From Sphingomonadaceae bacterium (lineage in GTDB: Bacteria; Pseudomonadota; Alphaproteobacteria; Sphingomonadales; Sphingomonadaceae): a DNA stretch of 5,843 bases. A model generated the notes under the pieces. That model saw nothing but the letters and a program-made list of their open reading frames with translations, searched no databases and had not been told where the DNA came from. The stretch lies in contig JAGREF010000083.1 in the NCBI GenBank assembly GCA_020446665.1, forward strand, positions 1-5,843, in the 5' to 3' direction. Shown here in pieces: positions 1 to 5,665 of this stretch. The first letter of the stretch is position 1. The number at the start of each line of letters is the position of its first letter. The translations under genes were made by a program, and so were the position numbers.

Positions 1-35
1 TTAGAGCACTTTCCGACCATTCTGGATCATCGTGA
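1..35 (+). repeat. Left terminal inverted repeat of the MITE-like element
   Basis: Bases 1-25 are the exact reverse complement of 249-273. Pairing continues to base 35 with two mismatches, at 26 and 30. The outer tip reads TTAGAGCACTTTCC. Confidence 0.85.
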
Positions 36-186
36 TTGTAGCAGGAAGCTTCTCGGCAAGGAGCCTTGCGCAGGTTGGGCTGGTTGCCCGCCCAAGCAAG
101 GCGACGTCGTCCGAGGGGCTCCCTGCTGCAACCCCGCAGGGGCGGGCCCCTTTTGGCCGATTGCGGCGTCTCTTGTCGGTCACCAT
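1..186 (-). CDS. Dubious small ORF inside the MITE-like element
   Basis: An open frame runs leftward through nearly the whole element and ends with a TAA in the left terminal repeat, so its last residues (NGRKVL) are encoded by the repeat itself. Starting at the ATG at 184-186 it would give 61 residues beginning MVTDKRRRNRPKG. A GTG at 217-219 would extend it to 72 residues. An AGGAGG lies 15 bases before the ATG, rather far for a ribosome site. The peptide is basic at the N-terminus, has no motif I recognise, no membrane segment and no resemblance to a transposase. The opposite strand is also open over most of the element (32-247), as expected from high G+C. It is most likely a chance frame duplicated with the element, though gene callers may annotate it as a hypothetical protein. 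Confidence 0.2.
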   Translation of the reverse strand: MVTDKRRRNRPKGARPCGVAAGSPSDDVALLGRATSPTCARLLAEKLPATITMIQNGRKVL

Positions 187-198
187 GCTACGGCATGG
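183..198 (+). other. Small hairpin with UACG tetraloop inside the element
   Basis: CCATGC (183-188) and GCATGG (193-198) are perfect complements around the loop TACG. In plus-strand RNA this is a 6-bp stem closed by C(UACG)G, a member of the exceptionally stable UNCG tetraloop class. No U-tract follows, so it is not an intrinsic terminator. Confidence 0.5.
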
Positions 199-238
199 CT
201 CCCTCCTCGATCCTTGCACTCGGCCAAAATCGGCTCCG

Positions 239-273
239 TCACGGTGACCCAGAATGGTCGGAAAGTGCTCTAA
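239..273 (-). repeat. Right terminal inverted repeat of the MITE-like element
   Basis: This is the inverted partner of 1-35. The outer end reads GGAAAGTGCTCTAA and overlaps the TAG stop codon (270-272, minus strand) of the NTF2-like gene. Confidence 0.85.
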
Positions 274-686
274 GCCTTTGAAGGGTGGGCCTGGGCGGCC
301 TGCAATTGCGCGGCCATCATTTTCCAGAGCTTGTTTACAGCCTTGAGAGGCCTCACCATCACCTTGAAATCCTTGATCATTCCGCCATCATCGAACTGGA
401 TGATATCCACGCCGTTGATGTGAACTCCGTCAATTTCTGCGGTGAATTCGAGCATCGCCTGATTCCCGTCCACGATCTCCCTTTGATAGGTGAACTGGCT
501 GTCGGCAAAGACTTGCCCCGCAGCAGCAAGATAGGCGACGACCAGCGCTCTGCCTTGCTGGGGAGTGTGTACGACGGGGGAGTGAAAGGCGGCATCTTCA
601 GCGATGATCGCGGCGAGCGCAGCGGGTGCATTGCCACCTTCCATGACCTTGTGCCATTTTTTGAGGCCGGTTTGGGCAGGATTCAT
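270..686 (-). CDS. NTF2-like / SnoaL-like fold protein
   Basis: The 138-residue product has the size and pattern of a single-domain NTF2/SnoaL-like protein. N-terminal helices (about residues 5-32, with WHKVMEGG) lead to a segment FHSPVV, then G-x-x-x-V-x-x-YL (about 45-55). Alternating strands follow: LEFTAEIDG, then NGVDIIQFDDGGMIKDFKVMV around 92-112, then RPLKA and a C-terminal helix. This fold is a cone-shaped pocket used by very varied enzymes and binding proteins, so the substrate cannot be predicted. No signal peptide or membrane segment is visible. The ATG lies 5 bp after the TGA of the hydrolase gene (TGAAGAGCATG across the junction). The two are therefore almost certainly co-transcribed and probably translationally coupled, which suggests a shared small-molecule pathway. 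The TAG stop sits in the right repeat of the MITE-like element, so that insertion occurred exactly at the gene's end without lengthening or truncating it noticeably. Confidence 0.85.
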   Translation of the reverse strand: MNPAQTGLKKWHKVMEGGNAPAALAAIIAEDAAFHSPVVHTPQQGRALVVAYLAAAGQVFADSQFTYQREIVDGNQAMLEFTAEIDGVHINGVDIIQFDDGGMIKDFKVMVRPLKAVNKLWKMMAAQLQAAQAHPSKA

Positions 687-691
687 GCTCT

Positions 692-1390
692 TCAGCCCAG
701 ATGCTGCTGGAAGAATGCAGCGGTTCGGCCATCTGCCAGGTTTGCGCCTTCGTCGTTGCGGCGGTCACCCTCGGTGGTGGCGAAGCCGTGATCAAGACCT
801 TCATAATCGTGCAGGGTGCAATGCGGGTTGCTATCCAGCCCGTCATGCATGGCCTTTTGCGCGTCGGGTCCGACGAAATGATCTGCGGTCGGGATATGCA
901 GCATCAGCGGATTGGCGATAGAGTGCGATTCGCCGAGCATCTGGTCGATCATCACGCCGTAATAGCCAACACTTGCATCAATGTCGGTGCGGGTCGCGGC
1001 CATATAGGCCATGCGTCCGCCCAGGCAGTATCCGACGAGGCCGACCTTGGCGACGCCCTGTTCTGATTTGAGCCAGCGGATCAGTGCTTCGATATCCTTC
1101 ACCCCCAGATCGGGATCATAAGTGCCGAAATACCCAAAGGCTTCCTGTAGTTCCGCTTCCACATCGGGATTGAGCTCTACGCCCGGTGCAAAGCGCCAGA
1201 AGATATCCGGCGCGATAGCCAGGTAGCCCTTGCTGGCCCAGTCTTCGCATTTGGCGCGAATACCGGGATTTACGCCAAAGATTTCCGGGATCACGATGAT
1301 GGCAGCGACGGGCTGACCTTCAGGCCTGGCGAGATAGGCGGGGATCTGGCCATCGCCGTCAAATTCGGGGATCTGGACCATCTCGGACAT
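692..1390 (-). CDS. Dienelactone hydrolase family protein (alpha/beta hydrolase)
   Basis: The 232-residue product matches the dienelactone hydrolase (carboxymethylenebutenolidase) family in length and motifs. The nucleophile elbow is GYCLGG with Cys122. The acid is Asp170 in TADHFVG and the base is His201 in GLDHGF. Glu36 in VIPEIFG occupies the position of the regulatory Glu36 of classic DLH. The family hydrolyses dienelactone to maleylacetate in chlorocatechol breakdown, but most genomic members act on other esters or lactones, and no catechol genes lie nearby, so the substrate is open. It should be cytoplasmic: no signal peptide is seen. I chose the ATG at 1388-1390 over the in-frame upstream start at 1441 because AAGGAG sits 7 bases before it and because it puts Glu36 in register with the family. 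It heads a two-gene operon with the NTF2-like gene and is divergent from the DUF6489-like gene. Confidence 0.92.
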   Translation of the reverse strand: MSEMVQIPEFDGDGQIPAYLARPEGQPVAAIIVIPEIFGVNPGIRAKCEDWASKGYLAIAPDIFWRFAPGVELNPDVEAELQEAFGYFGTYDPDLGVKDIEALIRWLKSEQGVAKVGLVGYCLGGRMAYMAATRTDIDASVGYYGVMIDQMLGESHSIANPLMLHIPTADHFVGPDAQKAMHDGLDSNPHCTLHDYEGLDHGFATTEGDRRNDEGANLADGRTAAFFQQHLG

Positions 1391-1510
1391 GAAATTTCTC
1401 CTTTGGCAGGCAATTCGGATTGGTCGGTTTGTGACAGCCATCTATCGGCAGGTAATGGACTTTGCCAAGGCCGTGTGACAGGCTGACAACATATCAACGG
1501 AGTTTACGCG
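1391..1510. promoter_or_regulatory. Divergent intergenic region, promoters for both directions
   Basis: This 120-bp gap must hold the promoter of the leftward hydrolase operon and, unless transcription enters from elsewhere, of the rightward DUF6489-mnmE genes. I could not find a convincing -35/-10 pair in either direction; TTGCCA at 1462-1467 lacks a good -10 partner. The heptamer GTGACAG occurs twice in direct orientation (1431-1437 and 1475-1481, 44 bases apart), a possible but unproven operator pair. GGAG at 1499-1502, 8 bases before the ATG at 1511, is the ribosome site of the rightward gene. Confidence 0.4.
1398..1403 (-). promoter_or_regulatory. Ribosome binding site of the hydrolase gene
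   Basis: On the minus strand AAGGAG lies 7 bases upstream of the ATG at 1388-1390. It decides that start over the longer in-frame alternative beginning at 1441, which would place this site inside the coding region. Confidence 0.8.
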
Positions 1511-1765
1511 ATGAAGGTCCAGATTGAAATTGATTGCACGCCGCAGGAAGCGCGCGAATTCATGGGCCTGCCCGATGTGGCCCAGGCCAATGATATGTAT
1601 GTTGATGCCATGACCAAGGCGATGAAGGGCATGACCAATCCGGAGCAGTTGCAGGATTTTGCCAAGCAGCTGGCGCCAATGGGGCAATTTGGCCTGAAGA
1701 TGTTCCAGAACTTTGTTGAAGGCGGTATGGCTGCGGGCAGTGGCGGGGCCAAGAAGAAAGGTTGA
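1511..1765 (+). CDS. DUF6489-like small protein
   Basis: The 84-residue protein starts MKVQIEIDCTPQEAREFMGLPDV, a pattern I recognise from the short alphaproteobacterial DUF6489 family, whose function is unknown. The N-terminal stretch looks like a beta strand followed by a helix with the CTP-x-EAR-x-F-x-GLPDV signature (residues 9-23). The middle is amphipathic helix rich in Met and Gln (about 27-70). The tail is glycine-rich and lysine-ended (GSGGAKKKG). No signal peptide is present. The start is supported by GGAG 8 bases upstream. Its TGA lies 26 bp before the mnmE ATG on the same strand, so it is probably co-transcribed with mnmE. That placement hints at, but does not show, a link to tRNA modification or to this origin-proximal region. 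The family name is from memory of the signature, not from a search. Confidence 0.8.
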   Translation: MKVQIEIDCTPQEAREFMGLPDVAQANDMYVDAMTKAMKGMTNPEQLQDFAKQLAPMGQFGLKMFQNFVEGGMAAGSGGAKKKG

Positions 1766-1791
1766 TCCCTCCTGGCGGGGGGCATTCACGC

Positions 1792-3066
1792 ATGGATACG
1801 ATCTTTGCCCTGTCGAGCGGGAAGCCGCCGGCGGCCATTGCGGTCGTCCGTCTGAGCGGCCCGCATGCGCGCGAGGCCCTCATGAGCCTTGCTGGCAGAG
1901 TGCCTGAACCAAAGCGTGTGTCACTCGTGAAACTGCGCGATAGGGAAGGGCTGGTTCTCGACCATGCGCTTGCCTTGTGGCTGCCGGGCCCGGGCACGGT
2001 CAGCGGCGAAGATATGGCGGAGCTGCACCTGCATGGGGGCAAGGCGGTCATTGCTGCTGTGGAAGCAGCCTTGGCAGGTTCTCCTGGAATGCGCGCGGCG
2101 GAACCGGGTGAGTTCACCCGCCGCGCTTTTGCTAATGGGCGGATCGACCTTGCCGAAGCGGAAGGGCTGGCGGAATTGCTCTCAGCGGAAAGCGAGCTGC
2201 AGCGGCGGCTGGCGGTGGAGTTGGCAGGTGGTTCGCTGTCGGCGCAAGTTGGCACCTGGCTGGAGCAGGTGCTCTTGCTGTCTGCAGAACTCGAAGCGCA
2301 ACTGGACTTCGGAGACGAAGATGACGTGGCAGGGCTGGATCCGGCATTCTTTGCCCGGATTGTGGCGCTGGCAGCGGAACTGCGCGACTGGCTGATCCGT
2401 CCACGGACGGAGCGATTGCGCGAAGGTTTTCGCCTTGTGATCGCCGGGCCGCCCAATGCGGGCAAGTCGACACTCTTCAATGCTCTGCTTGAGACTGAAG
2501 CGGCGATTACTTCTGCACAGGCGGGCACCACGCGCGATGTGCTGGAACGCAATGTGGCCTTTGATGGTGTGCCGTTCTCACTGGTTGATACGGCGGGCCT
2601 GCGCGGGGAGACAGAGGACGAAATTGAGCGGATCGGGATTGGGCGGGCGGAGGCGGAACTGGCCAGGGCTGACCTGGTGCTGTGGCTTGGACCGGAAGGT
2701 GAGGGGCCGGATGGGGCGTGGGAGATCGAGACCAAGCTTGATGACGCGGCTCATGCGGCAAAGCGCATGGCCGTGCATCGCGTTTCCGCGCTCACCGGGG
2801 AAGGTGTTGCGGAATTGAAGCGCGCGCTGGTGGTCCATGCGCAGGACGCTTTGCCCAAGCCGGGGGAGGGAGCCTTGAATGCCCGCCAGGCGCGCTTTGT
2901 TGGCGAAGCGGAGCGGGCGCTGGGATCGATCACTGCGGGGCTGGATCCATTGCTGGTCGCTGAGAATTTGCGTGTAGCCAGAACCGGGTTCGATCGTCTC
3001 ACTGGTCGGGCTTCGACAGAGGATATGCTCGACACGCTGTTTGGGCGGTTCTGTATCGGAAAATGA
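1792..3066 (+). CDS. mnmE: tRNA uridine-5-carboxymethylaminomethyl(34) synthesis GTPase MnmE
   Basis: MnmE is the GTPase partner of MnmG. Together they install the (carboxymethyl)aminomethyl group at C5 of wobble uridine 34 in several tRNAs. The 424-residue product, slightly shorter than E. coli's roughly 454, has all three parts. The N-terminal folate-binding domain starts DTIFALSSGKPPAAIAVVRLSG and includes SGEDMAELHLHGG (71-83). A helical domain is split by an inserted G domain. G-domain motifs are G1 GPPNAGKST (219-227, including the Asn that binds K+ in MnmE), G2 TTRD (246-249), G3 DTAGLR (266-271) and G5 SALTG (332-336). The C-terminus is FCIGK with the essential Cys421. G4 is odd: the expected NKxD appears as TKLD (314-317). 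I chose ATG at 1792 over the in-frame TTG at 1762 because homologues begin near it and the TTG lies inside the preceding gene's stop; the Shine-Dalgarno is weak. A parS site begins right after its TGA. Confidence 0.97.
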   Translation: MDTIFALSSGKPPAAIAVVRLSGPHAREALMSLAGRVPEPKRVSLVKLRDREGLVLDHALALWLPGPGTVSGEDMAELHLHGGKAVIAAVEAALAGSPGMRAAEPGEFTRRAFANGRIDLAEAEGLAELLSAESELQRRLAVELAGGSLSAQVGTWLEQVLLLSAELEAQLDFGDEDDVAGLDPAFFARIVALAAELRDWLIRPRTERLREGFRLVIAGPPNAGKSTLFNALLETEAAITSAQAGTTRDVLERNVAFDGVPFSLVDTAGLRGETEDEIERIGIGRAEAELARADLVLWLGPEGEGPDGAWEIETKLDDAAHAAKRMAVHRVSALTGEGVAELKRALVVHAQDALPKPGEGALNARQARFVGEAERALGSITAGLDPLLVAENLRVARTGFDRLTGRASTEDMLDTLFGRFCIGK

Positions 3067-3067
3067 A

Positions 3068-3081
3068 GTTCCACGTGGAAC
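3068..3081. other. parS centromere site 1 (ParB binding)
   Basis: GTTCCACGTGGAAC is a perfect 14-bp palindrome one base after the mnmE stop codon. It matches the well-known bacterial parS consensus TGTTNCACGTGAAACA except for the symmetric G in the right arm. The presence of parA downstream supports the call. Confidence 0.88.
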
Positions 3082-3117
3082 ATTGGGGGCTGACTCGTCC
3101 GGTCCGCAATTGGGAGC

Positions 3118-3131
3118 GTTCCACGTGAAAC
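3118..3131. other. parS centromere site 2 (ParB binding)
   Basis: GTTCCACGTGAAAC keeps the core CACGTG and is identical to the inner 14 bases of the classical B. subtilis parS. Its centre is 50 bp from that of site 1, in the same mnmE-mnmG gap, and it ends 4 bp before a candidate -35 hexamer. Confidence 0.88.
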
Positions 3132-3135
3132 GGCT

Positions 3136-3162
3136 TTGACCGGGGGCTTGGCTGCGTATATC
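3136..3162 (+). promoter_or_regulatory. Candidate promoter of mnmG-rsmG-parA
   Basis: TTGACC (3136-3141) and TATATC (3157-3162) are separated by 15 bp, shorter than the usual 16-18. Transcription would begin near 3169-3171, practically on the mnmG ATG, giving a leaderless or nearly leaderless message. That would agree with the absence of a clear Shine-Dalgarno before mnmG. The call rests on hexamer similarity only. Confidence 0.35.
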
Positions 3163-3170
3163 GGCGAGCC

Positions 3171-5027
3171 ATGCGATCCTTCGATATCATCGTTGTTGGC
3201 GGCGGACATGCCGGCGTAGAAGCTGCGACAGTGGCAGCGCGCATGGGTGCGCACACGGCACTGGTCAGTTTTGACCTCGATGCGATTGGCGCAATGAGCT
3301 GCAATCCCGCGATTGGCGGACTGGGGAAGGGGCACCTTGTCCGCGAAGTGGATGCGCTCGATGGGATCATTGGCCGCGCTGCCGACGCCGCCGCGATCCA
3401 CTACCGTATGCTCAACCGCTCCAAGGGGAGTGCTGTCTGGGGGCCGCGTATCCAGGCTGACCGCAAGCTGTTCAAGGCGGCGGTTCAGCAAATGGTCGCC
3501 GCGCAGGACAAATTGGAATGTATCGCTGGCGAAGTTTCTGCCTTGCGCTTCACCGGGGAGCGAGTGTCTGGCGTCGAGCTGGCGGATGGGACGACGCTGA
3601 CAGCGCAGGCGGTTGTGTTGTGCACCGGGACCTTCCTTGGCGGAAGGCTGTTTCGGGGCGAAGAGCTGTTTGAGGGCGGGCGGATTGGCGAGTCTTCGGC
3701 CCAGCGCCTCGCACAGCAGATGCGCGCGGCCGATCTTCCCATGGCCCGCCTCAAGACCGGGACGCCGCCACGGCTCGATGGGCGCACGATTAACTGGTCA
3801 CAGCTGGAAGAGCAGCCTTCAGACAATGAACCGTGGTGCATGTCGCCGATGAATGCGGCGCGGATCAACCCGCAGGTCTTTTGCGCGATTACCCGCACCA
3901 ATCCGCAGAGCCACGACATAATCCGCGCGAATTTGCACCGATCACCACTATTTACAGGCGCGATTGACGCACGCGGGCCGCGCTATTGCCCTTCTATCGA
4001 AGACAAGATCCATCGCTTCGCGGACCGTGATGGCCATCAGGTATTCCTGGAGCCGGAAGGCCTCTCGACAGATTTGGTCTATCCCAATGGGATCAGCACC
4101 TCGCTTCCAGCTGATGTCCAGCTCGCCATGCTGCGCAGCATGGCTGGTCTGGAGCAGGTCGTGATGGCCGTGCCGGGCTATGCGGTGGAATATGACCATA
4201 TTGATCCGCGAGCGCTGACGCCCTCCCTGGAGCTGCGGGCAATGCCAGGGCTTTACTGTGCCGGCCAGATCAATGGTACGACCGGCTATGAAGAGGCAGC
4301 AGCGCAGGGGTTGATAGCGGGATTGTATGCCGCCGCCGCAGTTCTTGGTTGGCAGCCCGTGCCACTTGATCGCGCCAATAGTTACATGGCTGTGATGGTG
4401 GATGACTTGACGTTGCATGGCGTGAGTGAGCCCTACCGCATGCTCACTGCCCGTGCAGAATATCGCCTGCGTTTGCGCGCGAATAACGCGACCACACGCC
4501 TCACTTCTTTGGGGCTGGAGGCAGGCTGTATTGGCGATGAGCGCCGTGACTGGTTGCAGCAAAGGGACGGGCAACGTTCCACGTGGAACATGCTGCTTGC
4601 GCGGGAGATTTCTTCGTTTGAACTGGCGGAGGCGGGCCTGCCTGTGCGGCGGGACAGCGGGCGTTTGCCGGCGAGCGAATGGCTGCGTTTTGGCGGGGTT
4701 GACTTGCAGGCACTGGCACCGTGGCTTGATCCGGCGCTGGACCCGCACAGTGAACTGGCCATCGAATTGGCGGAGGATGCCGCCTATGCCCCTTACCTCG
4801 CCCGGCAGGATGCGGAACTGCGTGAATTGCGCGCGAATGAGAAAGTGCCACTGGGCGCGGAATTTCCCTTTGCCGAGATCCCCGGCCTTTCCAACGAAAT
4901 GATCGAGCGCCTGACCTTGGCCCGACCGGATAACCTCGCTGCCGCGGGCCGTGTCCCCGGTATTACGCCAGCGGCTCTCGCTGCCCTGCTCGTTCATGCG
5001 CGCCGCCGTGAAAGGCCTGCAGCATGA
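3171..5027 (+). CDS. mnmG: tRNA uridine-5-carboxymethylaminomethyl(34) synthesis enzyme MnmG
   Basis: MnmG (GidA) is the FAD- and NADH-using partner of MnmE in modifying wobble uridine 34. The 618-residue product is of full family length. The N-terminal dinucleotide fold has GGGHAG (10-15). Next come [20 protein letters not shown] with Cys44, and RMLNRSKG. The block [12 protein letters not shown] precedes [11 protein letters not shown], which contains the second conserved cysteine, Cys273. FAD-domain motif [18 protein letters not shown] is at 363-380 and [17 protein letters not shown] near 428-444. The C-terminal helical domain, which contacts MnmE and tRNA, ends with [18 protein letters not shown]. 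In the [15 protein letters not shown] segment, Ser and Trp stand where E. coli has Pro and Arg; I suspect this is lineage-typical. Codons 469-473 (RSTWN) contain a parS site. No good Shine-Dalgarno precedes the ATG. The stop overlaps the rsmG start as ATGA. Confidence 0.98.
   Translation: MRSFDIIVVGGGHAGVEAATVAARMGAHTALVSFDLDAIGAMSCNPAIGGLGKGHLVREVDALDGIIGRAADAAAIHYRMLNRSKGSAVWGPRIQADRKLFKAAVQQMVAAQDKLECIAGEVSALRFTGERVSGVELADGTTLTAQAVVLCTGTFLGGRLFRGEELFEGGRIGESSAQRLAQQMRAADLPMARLKTGTPPRLDGRTINWSQLEEQPSDNEPWCMSPMNAARINPQVFCAITRTNPQSHDIIRANLHRSPLFTGAIDARGPRYCPSIEDKIHRFADRDGHQVFLEPEGLSTDLVYPNGISTSLPADVQLAMLRSMAGLEQVVMAVPGYAVEYDHIDPRALTPSLELRAMPGLYCAGQINGTTGYEEAAAQGLIAGLYAAAAVLGWQPVPLDRANSYMAVMVDDLTLHGVSEPYRMLTARAEYRLRLRANNATTRLTSLGLEAGCIGDERRDWLQQRDGQRSTWNMLLAREISSFELAEAGLPVRRDSGRLPASEWLRFGGVDLQALAPWLDPALDPHSELAIELAEDAAYAPYLARQDAELRELRANEKVPLGAEFPFAEIPGLSNEMIERLTLARPDNLAAAGRVPGITPAALAALLVHARRRERPAA
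4576..4589. other. parS centromere site 3, inside mnmG coding sequence
   Basis: GTTCCACGTGGAAC, identical to site 1, is read in the mnmG frame as (C)GT TCC ACG TGG AAC, Arg469 to Asn473. Being a perfect 14-bp palindrome within a gene, it is very unlikely by chance next to three further copies. Confidence 0.87.
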
Positions 5028-5665
5028 TCGAGAGTGAGGAACAGGCCCGTGCCTATGTGGCCCAATTGTGCGATGTAGCGGCGATGGACAGGCTGGCGCG
5101 TTTTGTTGCAGCCCTTTGTGCGGAAAATGTCCGGCAAAACCTTGTCGCGAAGCCGACATTGGAGATTGCCTGGCAGAGGCACATTGCCGACAGTGCGCAA
5201 TTGCTCACCTATCTCGAAGATGTTTCTGCAGGACCATGGCTGGATCTGGGTACGGGAGCGGGCCTCCCCGGCCTGGTCATTGCCGCGATGCGCCCGGATC
5301 TGCCTGTAAAGCTGGTCGAATCCCGCCGCAAGCGCGTGGATTGGCTGGAGAGCATGCGGCTCGAACTCGGTCTGGCCAATTGTGAAGTCATTGGCAGCAG
5401 GCTAGAGATGGTGGAGAGTTTTCCGTCCGGTGTCATTTCGGCACGGGCCTTTGCTCCGCTTGCCCGCTTGCTCGACTTGTCCGCACGTTTCTCCACAGAC
5501 GACACTGTCTGGTTGTTGCCCAAGGGGCGCTCTGCAGCGCAAGAATTGGAGGACTTGCCGAATCGGATGCGGCAGATGTTCCACGTGGAACACTCGCAAA
5601 CCGACTCAGAAGCAGGCATCATTGTCGGCAAGCTGTTACGCAAGGGGGCGAAAAAGAAGCCATGA
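5024..5665 (+). CDS. rsmG: 16S rRNA (guanine(527)-N(7))-methyltransferase RsmG
   Basis: RsmG (GidB) uses S-adenosylmethionine to methylate N7 of G527 in the 530 loop of 16S rRNA. In several bacteria its loss gives low-level streptomycin resistance. The 213-residue product is of normal length. It has [19 protein letters not shown] (39-57), the SAM-binding motif [11 protein letters not shown] (73-83), [12 protein letters not shown] after the next strand, then ARAFAPL and LLPKGR. The C-terminal section (MFHVEH, residues 185-190) is encoded by a parS site. The last residues are basic (KGAKKKP). The start overlaps the mnmG stop as ATGA and the stop overlaps the parA start in the same way, so translation is probably coupled across all three. 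AAAGG about 10 bases upstream is the only ribosome-site candidate. Confidence 0.96.
   Translation: MIESEEQARAYVAQLCDVAAMDRLARFVAALCAENVRQNLVAKPTLEIAWQRHIADSAQLLTYLEDVSAGPWLDLGTGAGLPGLVIAAMRPDLPVKLVESRRKRVDWLESMRLELGLANCEVIGSRLEMVESFPSGVISARAFAPLARLLDLSARFSTDDTVWLLPKGRSAAQELEDLPNRMRQMFHVEHSQTDSEAGIIVGKLLRKGAKKKP
5578..5591. other. parS centromere site 4, inside rsmG coding sequence
   Basis: This is the most symmetrical copy: with its flanking bases (5577-5592) it reads TGTTCCACGTGGAACA, a perfect 16-bp palindrome. It encodes MFHVEH in rsmG. It lies about 70 bp before the parA ATG, the typical neighbourhood for chromosomal parS. Confidence 0.9.

Larger units (their letters stand above)
1..273. 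mobile_element. MITE-like non-autonomous element with 35-bp terminal inverted repeats
   Basis: The two ends are inverted copies of each other: 1-35 pairs with 239-273 at 33 of 35 positions, and the outer 25 bases (1-25 against 249-273) match perfectly. The interior has no transposase-sized reading frame, so the element would have to be mobilised in trans. Short length, long terminal repeats and no transposase define a miniature inverted-repeat element. The outermost bases read TTAG...CTAA. If the TA at 2-3 and 271-272 is a duplicated target, this fits the IS630/Tc1-mariner habit of inserting at TA, but the family is inference. The left flank is cut off by the window edge, so the target duplication cannot be confirmed. 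The interior also holds a 10-bp inverted repeat (151-160 with 220-229) and a small hairpin (183-198). Confidence 0.75.

Noticed and set aside
249..290. Rho-independent terminator after the NTF2-like gene
   Set aside because: The inverted repeat there pairs with the far end of the element, not locally, and no U-tract follows a compact stem.
285..791. 168-codon open frame on the plus strand
   Set aside because: It is antisense to the NTF2-like gene and the end of the hydrolase gene, both supported by motifs and by operon spacing.
1391..1441. Longer N-terminus for the hydrolase (start at 1441)
   Set aside because: The ATG at 1388-1390 has AAGGAG 7 bases upstream and puts the active-site residues in the usual family register. 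The extension would contain the ribosome site.
1762..1791. TTG start for mnmE overlapping the DUF6489-like stop
   Set aside because: The extra ten residues (IPPGGGHSR-type) are unlike the MnmE N-terminus, while DTIFALSSG from the ATG at 1792 matches it.
1560..2735. 391-codon Ser/Arg/Pro-rich open frame on the minus strand
   Set aside because: It is antisense to mnmE, and its composition is that of a G+C-driven shadow frame.
3092..3096. GACTC (GANTC, CcrM methylation site) between parS 1 and 2
   Set aside because: GANTC sites occur many times in the window without pattern, so one copy near the mnmG promoter is not evidence of methylation control.
3082..3117. Imperfect repeat ATTGGGGGC / ATTGGGAGC beside the two parS sites
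   Set aside because: It is nine bases with one mismatch in G-rich sequence, too little to separate from chance.
3948..5159. 403-codon open frame on the minus strand
   Set aside because: It lies antisense to mnmG and rsmG, which have unmistakable family motifs. The translation is low in recognisable structure and typical of high-G+C antisense frames.
5489..5497. DnaA-box-like TTCTCCACA
   Set aside because: It is a single site with one mismatch to TTATCCACA, inside rsmG, with no neighbours or AT-rich region. It does not indicate a replication origin in this window.
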